DNA from: Maricaulis sp963975345
GTDB taxonomy: Bacteria > Pseudomonadota > Alphaproteobacteria > Caulobacterales > Maricaulaceae
Length of the DNA stretch: 64,000 bases
Assembly (NCBI RefSeq): GCF_963975345.1
Contig: NZ_CAXBGE010000005.1
Span: 1 to 64,000 of the forward strand
Reading direction: 5' to 3'
Below are positions 24,670-34,190 of this stretch, one piece after another. Made by a program: the position numbers and the translations under genes. Position 1 is the first letter of the stretch; each line of letters opens with the position of its first letter. The notes under the pieces were generated by a model that did not search any database, had not been told where the DNA came from, and saw only the letters and a program-made list of their open reading frames with translations.

Positions 24670-27033
24670 ATGACCACCCATCACCACGATAAATCTGCCG
24701 CCTGCTGCGCTGGAACTCACCCTGCGCACGGCGAAACAGCCACCGACCCGGTCTGCGGCATGACCGTGGACAAGGCTGCCGGAAAACCGCAATTCGAGCA
24801 TGACAGCACCACCTATCATTTCTGCTCGACCCATTGCCACGATCGCTTCGTCGCTGATCCGCAACACTATGTCGATGGCGCACACCGACAGGCCGATTCC
24901 GACGTCCCTGCTGGCACGCAATACACCTGCCCGATGCACCCGGAAATCATCCAGACCGGGCCGGGAACTTGCCCGATTTGCGGCATGGCGTTGGAACCGA
25001 TGGGCGTGCCCCAAGGCGATGAAGGTCCCAATCCGGAACTGGTCGATTTCCGTCGTCGCTTCTTCTGGGGCAGCCTGCTGACCGTTCCGCTGGTCCTGCT
25101 CTCGATGGGACCGTTCGTCGGACTCAGCTTTGCGCGCGACTTTTTCGGCGAGGCCACGGCCTTGTGGCTCGAGCTGGTATTGGCAACGCCGGTCATCCTG
25201 TGGGCTGGCTGGCCGTTCATGGTACGCGCAGTGCAATCGGTGCGCACGGGCCATCTCAACATGTTCACCCTGATCGGGATGGGCGTCAGCGCGGCCTATA
25301 TTTACAGCCTGATCGCCGTGGTGTTCCCGACAATCTTCCCGGCGGAGTTCCGCGATGCGGGCGGCCATGTCGCGGTCTATTTCGAGGCGGGTGCGGTGAT
25401 CACCGTGCTGGTACTGCTGGGCCAAATCCTGGAGCTGAGTGCGCGTGAACGCACCGGATCCGCGATCCGCGCCTTGCTCGATCTGGCGCCAAAGACGGCG
25501 CGAATCATCCGCGAAGACGGCAGCGAGGAAGAAGTTGCGCTCGAAAGCGTCATGGTCGGCGATCGCTTGCGGGTTCGCCCCGGTGAAAAACTCCCGGTCG
25601 ATGGGTTGGTCATCTCGGGTAATTCCTCCGTCGATGAATCCATGCTCACCGGCGAAGCTCTGCCGGTTGAAAAGGTGGAAGGCGACAGCGTCACCGGTGC
25701 CACGATCAACGGCTCGGGCGGCCTGGTGGTCGAGGCGCGCCGCGTCGGGGCCGACAGTGTGCTCAGCCAGATCGTGGAAATGGTCGCCAAGGCCCAGCGC
25801 AGCCGCGCCCCGATCCAGAAATTCGCCGATATTGTTGCTGGCTGGTTCGTCCCGGTCGTGATCGTCATCGCCGCCCTTGCCTTCATCGGCTGGTCGTTAT
25901 GGGCCCCGCCGCCAGCAATGGCGCATGCGCTTATCGCTGCCGTCTCGGTGCTGATCATTGCCTGTCCCTGTGCGCTGGGGCTGGCGACGCCAATGTCGAT
26001 CATGACCGCCGCCGGGCGTGGTGCCCAGGCGGGCGTCTTGATCCGCGACGCCGAGGCGCTGGAGCGCTTCGAGAAAGTCGACACACTACTGGTCGACAAG
26101 ACAGGCACGCTGACGATGGGCAAGCCCAAACTGGTCGGTGTGCAAAGCGGGTCCGGTCATTCCGATGACGGGGTGCTGGGTTTTGCCGCTGCGCTCGAGC
26201 GTGGTTCGGAGCACCCGCTCGCCGAGGCGATCCTGAAAGGGGCGGAGGCCAAGGGGCTGAGCCTGCAGCCGGTCGAGGACTTCCAGTCGGTCACAGGCAA
26301 GGGCATTACCGGCCGTGTGGACGGACATGCTCTGGCTTTGGGCAATATGGCGCTGATGAGCGATCTCGGGGTTGACCCGGCCGCCCTTGTGGCCGCCGCC
26401 GATGCGCGCCGCGATAACGGTGAGACGGTTATGTTCTTGGCCGTCGACGGCGTCTGCGCCGGTTTCATCGGCGTTGCCGATCCGATCAAGGAGACGACAC
26501 AGGCCGCCTTGAAGGATTTGGCCGCTGCCGGCATCCATGTCATCATGGCGACCGGTGATAATGAGCGCACGGCGAAAGCCGTCGCGGCGCAACTCGGCAT
26601 CGAGGACTTCCATGCTGGGGTCCTGCCAGCCGACAAGGCAAAGCTGATCGAAGATCTCCAGGCTGCCGGCCATCGCGTCGCCATGGCTGGTGACGGGGTC
26701 AATGACGCTCCCGCACTGGCGCGGTCCGATGTCGGGATCGCGATGGGCACCGGAGCCGATGTTGCGATCGAAAGTGCCGGGATTACCCTGGTCAAGGGCG
26801 ACCTCACCGGCATCGTTCGCGCTCGCCATTTGGCGAAAGCGACGATGCGCAACATCCGGCAGAATCTGTTTTTCGCGATGGTGTATAATGCGGCCGGGGT
26901 GCCTGTTGCAGCAGGCGTTCTCTACCCCTTCCTCGGCATTTTGATCTCGCCGATGTTTGCAGCCGCAGCGATGAGCCTGTCTTCGGTCTCGGTGATTTCC
27001 AACGCCCTGCGTCTGCGCAGCGTCAAGCTTTGA
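24670..27033 (+). CDS. copA: Cu(I)-exporting P1B-type ATPase
   Basis: The 787-aa ATPase begins with a His-rich tail (TTHHHDKSAACC), a YHS domain (about 25-68: DPVCGMTVDKAAG, YHFCSTHC) and a heavy-metal-binding YTCPMHPEI/CPICGMALEP motif (83-108) instead of the usual HMA domain. Then come eight membrane helices with the metal-site CPC (CPCALGLATP near 432), the phosphorylated Asp in DKTGTLTMGK (near 476), SEHPLAEAI, and GDGVNDAPAL (near 675). The YHS plus CPMHPEI N-terminus is common in CopA-like pumps of proteobacteria. It pumps Cu(I) out of the cytoplasm and is first in a cop operon controlled by CueR. Confidence 0.95.
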   Translation: MTTHHHDKSAACCAGTHPAHGETATDPVCGMTVDKAAGKPQFEHDSTTYHFCSTHCHDRFVADPQHYVDGAHRQADSDVPAGTQYTCPMHPEIIQTGPGTCPICGMALEPMGVPQGDEGPNPELVDFRRRFFWGSLLTVPLVLLSMGPFVGLSFARDFFGEATALWLELVLATPVILWAGWPFMVRAVQSVRTGHLNMFTLIGMGVSAAYIYSLIAVVFPTIFPAEFRDAGGHVAVYFEAGAVITVLVLLGQILELSARERTGSAIRALLDLAPKTARIIREDGSEEEVALESVMVGDRLRVRPGEKLPVDGLVISGNSSVDESMLTGEALPVEKVEGDSVTGATINGSGGLVVEARRVGADSVLSQIVEMVAKAQRSRAPIQKFADIVAGWFVPVVIVIAALAFIGWSLWAPPPAMAHALIAAVSVLIIACPCALGLATPMSIMTAAGRGAQAGVLIRDAEALERFEKVDTLLVDKTGTLTMGKPKLVGVQSGSGHSDDGVLGFAAALERGSEHPLAEAILKGAEAKGLSLQPVEDFQSVTGKGITGRVDGHALALGNMALMSDLGVDPAALVAAADARRDNGETVMFLAVDGVCAGFIGVADPIKETTQAALKDLAAAGIHVIMATGDNERTAKAVAAQLGIEDFHAGVLPADKAKLIEDLQAAGHRVAMAGDGVNDAPALARSDVGIAMGTGADVAIESAGITLVKGDLTGIVRARHLAKATMRNIRQNLFFAMVYNAAGVPVAAGVLYPFLGILISPMFAAAAMSLSSVSVISNALRLRSVKL

Positions 27034-27073
27034 ATTCGGAATGAAAATGGACTCTGTTCAAAAGGTGACTCAG

Positions 27074-29050
27074 ATGGATCGTCGTGAATTTCTCAACACC
27101 ACCCTCGCTGTGGGCGGTTATGCGGCAGCGTCGTCGCTGTTGCCAGCTTGGGCGCAGAGCGCGGCGCCGCTGACCAGCGCCGGCCTACCCGCGCTCTCGG
27201 GGACGCGCTTTGACCTCAATGTCGGCCGTACGCCGGTGATGATTGATGGTCGTCGCAGCCGGGCGATAACAATCAATGGGCATTTGCCGGCGCCGGTGCT
27301 GCGTTGGCGCGAGGGTGACGACATCACACTCAACGTTACCAATGGCCTCACTGAGGACAGCTCCATTCACTGGCACGGTATTCTGCTGCCCTTCCAGATG
27401 GATGGCGTGCCGGGCGTGGCCTTTCCAGGTATCGCGCCGGGCGAGACCTTCCAGTATCGCTTCCCGGTCAAGCAGTCGGGCACGTATTGGTATCACTCCC
27501 ATTCCGGCCTGCAGGAGCAGATGGGCCATTACGGGCCGATCATTATCGATCCGGCTGGCGAAGACCCGATCCAGTATGACCGCGAATATGTGCTGATGCT
27601 CGGTGACTGGACCTTCGAGGGCGCTCACGCGGTCTTCAATCGGCTGAAACAGGTCTCCGACGTCTACAATTTCCAGCGCCGCACCGTGCAGGACTTCTGG
27701 CGCGATGCGCGCAGCGAAGGCCTCGATCAGGCAATTGCCCAACGGACGATGTGGGCCCAAATGCGGATGAACATGACCGATATCGCCGATGTCACCGGCG
27801 CCGCCTACACCTATCTCATCAATGGGCATGGACCTGAGGACAACTGGACTGGCCTGTTCCGTCCCGGCGAGCGGGTCCGGTTGCGCATCATCAACTCCTC
27901 CGCGATGACAATCTTCAATCTGCGTATCCCTGGCCTGCCGATGACCGTGGTTGAGGCCGATGGGCTGCCCGTCCAGCCGGTCGAGACTGACGAGTTTCAG
28001 ATCGGTGTTGCGGAAACCTATGACGTGATCGTTGAGCCCGGCGATCAAGCCTACACCATCATGGCTGAGAGCATCGACCGCGGAGGTTTTGTCCGCGCCA
28101 CGCTGGCACCGCGCGCCGGCATGCAGGCGGCCGTGCCGCCCTTGCGCGAACGACCTCTGCTGAGCATGCGCGATATGGGCATGGATCATAGTGCCATGGG
28201 CGGTATGGCGGGGATGGATCATTCCGCCATGGGCGGCGATGGCGCGCCGATGGATCACGCTGCCATGGGAGACGGCACGCCCGCACCGGCACCGGCGATG
28301 GACCACGCCGCCATGGGCCACGCCATGCCGGCGCCGGCACCGGCGATGGATCACGCCGCCATGGGCCACGCCATGCCGATGCCCGCACCGGCGATGGACC
28401 ATGCGGCGATGGGGCATGAAATGCCGATGCCGGCTCCAGCTCCGGCGATGGATCACGCCGCCATGGGGCATGGCGCCGCGCCTGTGATGGCCGCGACCGG
28501 TCCGCAACGCCATGACCACCCGGCAGGTCCCGGTGTGGCGGCGATCCCGGCGATGGTCTCGAACCGGCTCGGCGAGCGCGGGATCGGTCTGGCCGAGGTG
28601 CCGCACCGCGTACTGGTCTACACCCAACTCAAAAGCCTGGAGCCCAATCCGGACCAGCGCCCGGCTGGGCGCGAGGTGGAAGTGCATCTGACCTCAAATA
28701 TGGAGCGGTATATGTGGTCCTTTGACGGGGTCGGCTTTTCCGCACTCGTCGAGCCGATTGTCTTTCATCACAATGAGCGCGTCCGCCTGACCCTGGTCAA
28801 TGACACGATGATGCCGCATCCAATCCATTTGCACGGCATGTTTTTCGACCTCGTCAATGGCGAGACTTCCAACAAGCCGCGCAAACACACCATCGTCGTG
28901 AAACCCGCCGAGCGTCTCTCCGTTGATATCAATGCGGATGCGCTGGGGGAGTGGGCCTTTCACTGCCATCTGCTGTTCCATATGGAAGCCGGCATGTTTC
29001 AAGTCGTCTCGGTTCGCCCGGACAATGGAGACTATAATGATCAGATCTAA
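27074..29050 (+). CDS. Tat-exported multicopper oxidase (copper resistance CopA family)
   Basis: The 658-aa protein starts with a Tat signal (DRREFLNTTLAVGGYAAASS). Copper sites are clear: SIHWHGI and YWYHSHSGLQ in domain 1, HPIHLHGMFFDL and FHCHLLFHMEAGMF at the C-terminus, including the T1 Cys. Between residues about 365 and 475 are seven MDHxAMG repeats rich in Met and His, likely to bind Cu(I). It oxidises Cu(I) in the periplasm. ATG 27074 has AAGG 8 bp upstream; an ATG at 27041 is also open but has poor spacing. Overlaps copB by 14 bp. The gene name copA is also used for this family, so no symbol is assigned here. Confidence 0.93.
   Translation: MDRREFLNTTLAVGGYAAASSLLPAWAQSAAPLTSAGLPALSGTRFDLNVGRTPVMIDGRRSRAITINGHLPAPVLRWREGDDITLNVTNGLTEDSSIHWHGILLPFQMDGVPGVAFPGIAPGETFQYRFPVKQSGTYWYHSHSGLQEQMGHYGPIIIDPAGEDPIQYDREYVLMLGDWTFEGAHAVFNRLKQVSDVYNFQRRTVQDFWRDARSEGLDQAIAQRTMWAQMRMNMTDIADVTGAAYTYLINGHGPEDNWTGLFRPGERVRLRIINSSAMTIFNLRIPGLPMTVVEADGLPVQPVETDEFQIGVAETYDVIVEPGDQAYTIMAESIDRGGFVRATLAPRAGMQAAVPPLRERPLLSMRDMGMDHSAMGGMAGMDHSAMGGDGAPMDHAAMGDGTPAPAPAMDHAAMGHAMPAPAPAMDHAAMGHAMPMPAPAMDHAAMGHEMPMPAPAPAMDHAAMGHGAAPVMAATGPQRHDHPAGPGVAAIPAMVSNRLGERGIGLAEVPHRVLVYTQLKSLEPNPDQRPAGREVEVHLTSNMERYMWSFDGVGFSALVEPIVFHHNERVRLTLVNDTMMPHPIHLHGMFFDLVNGETSNKPRKHTIVVKPAERLSVDINADALGEWAFHCHLLFHMEAGMFQVVSVRPDNGDYNDQI
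28170..28490 (+). repeat. Tandem Met/His repeat block inside the multicopper oxidase gene
   Basis: Seven copies of the coded unit MDH(S/A)AMG are separated by spacers of 2-12 residues such as GHAMPAPAPA. The DNA repeats are near-identical, so copy number could vary by slippage. Confidence 0.85.
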
Positions 29051-29810
29051 TATTCTGGCCGCAAGCTTGCTCGCCTTGGTGATCCTTCCTGCCGCCGAGG
29101 CCCGTCAGGGTAATCCGGTCGATGCCGACCCGGCGCGCATGGCTGCCGCGCGCCAGCGCGTGCTCGACAATATGAGCTCGGTGCACTCAATGATGCGGTT
29201 CGACCGGTTTGAGCATCTTAGCGGTGGGGCTGACGATGTTTTGCTCTGGGACGCCCAGGGCTGGGTTGGCGGAGATGAGCGCAAATTCTGGGTCAAGACC
29301 CAGGGCGAGTATTCCTTCGACGCGGCGCGGCTTGATACCGCCGAGATTCAGGCCCTCTACAGTCGTGCCATTGCGCCGTTTTTCGACCTGCAAATGGGCG
29401 TGCGCCATGATTTTGGAGCCGGTCCGTCGACCAGCTATGGCGTGCTTGGGGTGCAGGGGTTGGCACCATATTGGTTCGAGGTGAATGCCGCCGCTTTCGT
29501 TAGCGATGCTGGCGACCTGACGGCGCGGATCGACGCCGATTACGAGTTGTTGTTGACACAGCGCCTCATCCTGCAGCCGCGCGCCGAGCTGCAATTCGCC
29601 GCAGGCGATGTCACCGAACAGGGTCTGGGGTCCGGCTTGACGGCAACGGAAGTCGGCCTGCGGCTGCGCTACGAAATTCGCCGCGAATTTGCACCCTATA
29701 TCGGGGTTGAGTGGCATGATTTGCAGGGGGGTACAGCCGATTTCGCCCGGCTGCGGGGCGATTCGACCAGTGATCGAGTGATTGCCGCAGGCATCCGTTT
29801 CTGGTTTTAG
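29037..29810 (+). CDS. copB: Outer-membrane copper resistance protein CopB
   Basis: The 257-aa protein has a signal peptide (MIRSNILAASLLALVILPAA), then the CopB pattern: RFDRFEHLSGGADDVLLWDA, GWVGGDERKFWVKTQGEYSF, QMGVRHDFGAGPSTSYGVLG, GLTATEVGLRLRYEIRREFA and a final aromatic GIRFWF, as in outer-membrane barrels. It starts inside the oxidase gene (14-bp overlap), so the genes are coupled. It lacks the N-terminal Met-rich extension of longer CopB proteins; that function may be taken over by the oxidase repeats. Confidence 0.93.
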   Translation: MIRSNILAASLLALVILPAAEARQGNPVDADPARMAAARQRVLDNMSSVHSMMRFDRFEHLSGGADDVLLWDAQGWVGGDERKFWVKTQGEYSFDAARLDTAEIQALYSRAIAPFFDLQMGVRHDFGAGPSTSYGVLGVQGLAPYWFEVNAAAFVSDAGDLTARIDADYELLLTQRLILQPRAELQFAAGDVTEQGLGSGLTATEVGLRLRYEIRREFAPYIGVEWHDLQGGTADFARLRGDSTSDRVIAAGIRFWF

Positions 29811-29838
29811 TTTCGGCTAAAGTCAAAAAGGGGCTCTC

Positions 29839-30579
29839 ATGACCGCAGTTTTGCGTTGGACCGCACGGATCCATAAATGGCTGGCGCTGTTCGTCGGCAT
29901 TCAGATTGTGATCTGGGTGACGGGCGGGGTGGTGATGAGCCTGCTCGATATCGATTTCGTGCATGGCGATCAGAACGTGGCGCCGGTTCAGATCGTCGAA
30001 CTCGATCTTGCCGACCTGATTACTCCGGCTGTCGCCGCCGAAGCGGCGGCACTCCCCGATGTCGTCAAGACTGTCGAATTGATGCCCTGGGCCGGACGTG
30101 CGGTGTACCAGGTCGCCGATTATGCCGGCGCCAGTCATTTGATCGACGCTCATACCGGTGAGAGCCTGACGCCAATCTCCGAGGCGACGGCGATTGCACT
30201 GGCCGAGCAATTCCATCTCGGCGATCTGCCGGCGCGTTCGGCGGAATATGTTGAGGCCTTCACGACGGAATACCGTGGTGCGGAACTGCCGGCCTGGCGT
30301 GTCGATTTTGACGATGCAGACGGCACCAGCCTGTATTACGGCGCCAATTCCGGCATGCTCACCAGCCGGCGCAATGATGTCTGGCGCATCTATGACTTCT
30401 TCTGGATGCTCCACATCATGGGCTATCAGGACCGCGATAATTTCAACACGATCTGGCTCCAGGGCTTTGCCCTGTTTAGCTTGGTTACCGTGTTTGCGGG
30501 CCTGCTGCTCTTGTTTATCAAGATGCGGCGCAGCCTGCTCATGGCGCTCAAGCAAGAGCAGGCGAAGCGGCGAACATGA
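29839..30579 (+). CDS. PepSY-domain inner-membrane protein
   Basis: The 246-aa protein has one membrane helix near the N-terminus (WLALFVGIQIVIWVTGGVVM), a periplasmic PepSY-like region (about 75-150, YQVADYAGASHLIDAHTGES) and a second helix near the C-terminus (LFSLVTVFAGLLLLFIKMR). It matches the PepSY-TM family of iron or copper reductase-like proteins. It is 28 bp after copB on the same strand and probably belongs to the cop operon, perhaps aiding metal reduction or assembly (inference). The next gene is 190 bp on, across a spacer with no clear terminator. Confidence 0.78.
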   Translation: MTAVLRWTARIHKWLALFVGIQIVIWVTGGVVMSLLDIDFVHGDQNVAPVQIVELDLADLITPAVAAEAAALPDVVKTVELMPWAGRAVYQVADYAGASHLIDAHTGESLTPISEATAIALAEQFHLGDLPARSAEYVEAFTTEYRGAELPAWRVDFDDADGTSLYYGANSGMLTSRRNDVWRIYDFFWMLHIMGYQDRDNFNTIWLQGFALFSLVTVFAGLLLLFIKMRRSLLMALKQEQAKRRT

Positions 30580-30769
30580 ACGCCCGATGACCGGTCTCGC
30601 CCCGCCTTGGCCCCATGCCGGACGAAATAACCTTAATTGATCCTTAAATCGCCGTAAGGCGGCGCGCTTTCGACCCCAGTCCTGAACGACAAAGGACCTG
30701 TTCCCGGACAACCGGGGATGAGAACGGCGCTTCACCCATCGGAGCGCCAGGGCAGCTGGGGCTGGGGTC

Positions 30770-31972
30770 ATGAAAGTTTCAATCGTTGCGGGCACGCGGC
30801 CGGAAGTCATCAAATTGGCGCCTGTTCGCGCCGCACTCCTGAAGACGGCCAATCTGGCGCCCGAATGGATCGCCACCGGGCAGCATGGGTCCTTGGCCGA
30901 CCAAGCGATGCATGTTTTCGGTATCTCGCCTGACGCCCGGCTTGATCTGGACTGGAATGGCAAAGCACTGACCAGTCTGACGAGCGCGCTGATCCGCGAT
31001 CTCGGCGAGCAGTTCGCGGCCAGCCGCCCGGACTTCGTCCTCGTGCAAGGCGACACCGCTTCGGCCTTTTCCGGTGCGATGGCGGCCTTTCTCAATGATA
31101 TTCCTGTCGGCCATGTCGAAGCCGGCTTGCGCTCGGGCGATATGCGTCACCCCTTCCCCGAAGAGGGGTTTCGCAAACTGATTTCGCCAATTGCCGATCT
31201 GCACTTCGCGCCAACCCGAGCGGCCGCCAAACATCTCGCCGATGAAAATATCTCAAGCAGCAAGATCCGGATGACCGGCAATACGGTGATCGATGCGGTT
31301 CAATTGGTCGGCTCGATGGAGATTCGACCTCAGGCGCTCGACCGTCTGCTGCCCCATGAACGCCTGGTGCTGGTGACCCTCCACCGGCGCGAGAATTGGG
31401 ATGGCGGTGTCTCCGGCGTCTGCACGGCGGTCAAGCTGCTGCGTGATCGCTATCCCGATCTGCGCTTTGTCATTCCGGTTCACCTCAATCCGCGCGTTCG
31501 CGGTCCAATCGAAGCACTGTTGGGCAATCAGGACCGCATCGAGCTGGTCGAACCCTTGGCCTATCCCGCCTTTGTCGCCGTGATGAAGCGCGCCCACCTG
31601 ATCCTGTCCGATAGCGGCGGCGTGCAGGAAGAGGCGCCGAGCTTCGGCGTTCCCGTCCTGGTGCTGCGCGACAAGACCGAGCGCGGCGAAGCGGTCAAGG
31701 CTGGTGTCGCCCGGCTGGTCGGATCGCGCACCGAGACCATCCTCGCCCATGCACGCCAATTGCTCGACAATCCGCGTGCTTGGCGCCGCATGTCACGCGC
31801 CACCAACCCGTTTGGCGATGGCCATGCGGGTCGCCGCATTGCCCAGCTGGTCTCCGGCTTCCTCGGTGCCGGGAGCAAACCGCAAGCGCCGCAATCCAGG
31901 GCTCCGCTTGATAGCTTGCAGCCGGTCGCCCAGCCGGTGCAGGACGCGAGACGCATCAAGGTCGGAGCTTGA
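30770..31972 (+). CDS. wecB: UDP-N-acetylglucosamine 2-epimerase (non-hydrolysing)
   Basis: The 400-aa enzyme has the GT-B epimerase motifs SIVAGTRPEVIKLAPV (N-terminus), GHVEAGLRSGDMRHPFPEEG (near 118-137), TLHRRENW, and LSDSGGVQEEAPSFGVPVLV with RDKTERGEA. It makes UDP-ManNAc from UDP-GlcNAc. It is followed 4 bp later by an NfrB-like glycosyltransferase, so the likely purpose is to supply UDP-ManNAc for that enzyme, not for common antigen. The last 30 or so residues are a Pro/Gln-rich tail not needed for catalysis. Confidence 0.94.
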   Translation: MKVSIVAGTRPEVIKLAPVRAALLKTANLAPEWIATGQHGSLADQAMHVFGISPDARLDLDWNGKALTSLTSALIRDLGEQFAASRPDFVLVQGDTASAFSGAMAAFLNDIPVGHVEAGLRSGDMRHPFPEEGFRKLISPIADLHFAPTRAAAKHLADENISSSKIRMTGNTVIDAVQLVGSMEIRPQALDRLLPHERLVLVTLHRRENWDGGVSGVCTAVKLLRDRYPDLRFVIPVHLNPRVRGPIEALLGNQDRIELVEPLAYPAFVAVMKRAHLILSDSGGVQEEAPSFGVPVLVLRDKTERGEAVKAGVARLVGSRTETILAHARQLLDNPRAWRRMSRATNPFGDGHAGRRIAQLVSGFLGAGSKPQAPQSRAPLDSLQPVAQPVQDARRIKVGA

Positions 31973-31976
31973 TGGC

Positions 31977-34172
31977 ATGGAGGGCTGGGGCGAAATATTA
32001 GCGGCAATCCAGACTTTCGGCGCGGGCGCCTGGCTGTCGATTATGGACTGGGCGATGGGGCTGGACGGCGCCACGATAGCCCGCATCTACTGGACCGGTC
32101 TGAGCTGGGCGACGATCTATGCCGCCATCGCGATCTTCATCTCCTCGACCGATGACGCTTTTCTCGACCTGTATTTCTGGGTGCTGCAGGGTCAGCGCGT
32201 CCTGACGCGGCCCTTCCGCTTTGTGCCCAGCACCAAGACGATCATGGAAGCGCCAGAAAAGCGTTTCGCCATTATGGTGCCGGCCTGGCAGGAGAGCGAT
32301 GTCATCGCGCGCATGCTGATGAATACGCTCAGCTCGCTGGAATACGGCAATTACGATATTTTCGTTGGCTGCTACCCGAATGATCCCGACACAATCGCCG
32401 AAGTCGACCGCATCGCACGCCAGCACAAACAGGTCGTGCGCGCCATGGTTGGTCATCCCGGACCGACTTCGAAGGCTGATTGTCTCAACTGGATGATCCA
32501 GAACATCTTTGCCCACGAAAAGAAGGTCGGCGTGCATTACGACGCCTTCGCGATGCAGGATTCCGAAGACGTCATCCACCCGCTCTCCTTCAAAGTGGTC
32601 AATGCCTATCTCGACCGCTCCGACATGGTGCAATTGCCGGTGCTGTCGATGCCGCGCAAATGGAATGAACTGATCCCGTGTCATTACATGGACGAGTTTG
32701 CCGAATGGCATGGCAAGGATCTGATCGCCCGCTCGGCGATGACGCGGCTGGTGCCCTCGGCCGGTGTCGCGACGTCGTTCTCGCGCTGGTGTATCGAGCT
32801 ATTGTGCCAGGAGCGCGACAACCAGCCCTTCAATACCGATAGCCTGACGGAAGACTATGATGTCGGTCACCGCCTGTTCCAAGCGGGTCTGAAATCCGAA
32901 TTTGTGCGCTTTTGGGCCAAGGTTCCGGTGGGTGAAATCAAGCGCCGCCATGGCAGTGGAATGCGCACGCTTTACCGCCGCGAGCTGGTTGGGACGCGGG
33001 AATATTTCCCCGACAGCCTGTCGGTTTCGGTGAAACAGAAATCGCGCTGGATGCTGGGGATTTCCTATCTCGGCTGGAAGCAGCTGGGCTGGATCGGCCC
33101 GTTTTCACACCGCTATTTCCTGTATCGCGATCGCAAGGCGATTTGGACCGCGCCGACCGGGATGCTGGCCTATGCCATCGTCTTCCAGTGGGCGCTCTAC
33201 TGGATCGTCACCAAGCTGGTGCCCTCGGTCGGGACTTTGCCGCCGCTGATCGACCCGCATAGCTGGGTCTGGACGCTGGTGATGATCAACTTCCTGTTCC
33301 TGATCAATCGTGTGGTTCATCGCGTCATCTTCACCGCCTCGGCGCACGGGCTGAAACACGCCATCCTGTCGCCCGTTCGGATGGTGGTTGGCAATTATGT
33401 CGGCTTTCTCGCCTCAATGCGGGCAGCACGCCGTTTCGTGGTCCATATGGTGACCGGTGAGCGCATCACCTGGGACAAGACGATGCACGCCTATCCCTCG
33501 ATGGCGGAGATCAGCGGCCAGGGCAATACGCTCGGCGATGCGCTCAAATTCTACGGCATCGTCAATGACGCCACCCTGGTCGCCGCCGAAGCCGAGGCCG
33601 CAGCCAAAGGCCTGGGACTGGCGAGGGTGCTGGTCAAGGCCGGTCATGCGACCGAGGAGGAAATTGCCACCGCCTGGAGCGAGATCTCGCGCTATCCGGT
33701 CGAGGCTTTTGATCCGCTGCAGATCGCCGACGAGGCCCGTGATGCGATCCGTCTCGACCTGGCCCGCAAATTCTCGGTATTCCCGCTCAACATCTCGCGC
33801 ACCGGCCTCAAATTGGCGCTCATCGAACCGCTTGGTGCCGAAGCTGAAGCAGAACTCAGGGCGGCGATCAAACCGGCGATCGAGTTTGTGATCGCACCTG
33901 CGAGCGATGTCGCTTTCGGTCTGCGTTTCGCCTGGGATCGGGCACCGCTGGAGCCGGATCTTCGCGCGGCCCGCATTCTCAAGCGGCTCGGCCTAGCCGA
34001 TGACGACCAGATAGCCGCCATCTGGATGGGGATTCGCCGCGTCAGCGCGGCGGGCGAGGCCCCGTTTGATTTCATCAGAATCGCCCGGGAATCGGGCATA
34101 GTGTCGGATGCGGGTTGGAAAATCCTCACCGACAGCCAACCGGAACTCGCTTCCGGCGCTCCGGCGCCCTGA
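31977..34172 (+). CDS. nfrB: NfrB-like inner-membrane glycosyltransferase with MshEN-type c-di-GMP domain
   Basis: The 731-aa protein resembles E. coli NfrB (745 aa). It has an N-terminal membrane helix (TGLSWATIYAAIAIFI), a GT2 domain at about 90-340 (FAIMVPAWQESDVIARML, FAMQDSEDVIHPL, DSLTEDYDVGHRLFQAG, and VKQKSRWMLGI as the Q-x-x-R-W motif), then several membrane helices (400-490). The C-terminus (about 545-720) is a GspE-N/MshEN-like domain: GLARVLVKAGHATEEEIATA. In E. coli, NfrB with NfrA and WecB makes a ManNAc-rich exopolysaccharide that phage N4 uses as receptor, switched on by c-di-GMP. Start chosen at ATG 31977, after the wecB stop. Confidence 0.88.
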   Translation: MEGWGEILAAIQTFGAGAWLSIMDWAMGLDGATIARIYWTGLSWATIYAAIAIFISSTDDAFLDLYFWVLQGQRVLTRPFRFVPSTKTIMEAPEKRFAIMVPAWQESDVIARMLMNTLSSLEYGNYDIFVGCYPNDPDTIAEVDRIARQHKQVVRAMVGHPGPTSKADCLNWMIQNIFAHEKKVGVHYDAFAMQDSEDVIHPLSFKVVNAYLDRSDMVQLPVLSMPRKWNELIPCHYMDEFAEWHGKDLIARSAMTRLVPSAGVATSFSRWCIELLCQERDNQPFNTDSLTEDYDVGHRLFQAGLKSEFVRFWAKVPVGEIKRRHGSGMRTLYRRELVGTREYFPDSLSVSVKQKSRWMLGISYLGWKQLGWIGPFSHRYFLYRDRKAIWTAPTGMLAYAIVFQWALYWIVTKLVPSVGTLPPLIDPHSWVWTLVMINFLFLINRVVHRVIFTASAHGLKHAILSPVRMVVGNYVGFLASMRAARRFVVHMVTGERITWDKTMHAYPSMAEISGQGNTLGDALKFYGIVNDATLVAAEAEAAAKGLGLARVLVKAGHATEEEIATAWSEISRYPVEAFDPLQIADEARDAIRLDLARKFSVFPLNISRTGLKLALIEPLGAEAEAELRAAIKPAIEFVIAPASDVAFGLRFAWDRAPLEPDLRAARILKRLGLADDDQIAAIWMGIRRVSAAGEAPFDFIRIARESGIVSDAGWKILTDSQPELASGAPAP

Positions 34173-34190
34173 GCGGAAAGGAAGCCTGTC

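Noticed and set aside
28170..28490. CRISPR-like array
   Set aside because: The repeats are in frame, encode MDHxAMG and have no unique spacers of constant length.
27185..28687. 500-codon frame antisense to the multicopper oxidase
   Set aside because: It is a shadow; its His-rich stretch mirrors the MDHxAMG repeats.
29611..31095. 494-codon minus-strand frame across copB, PepSY and wecB
   Set aside because: It spans three well-supported plus-strand genes and shows no domain.
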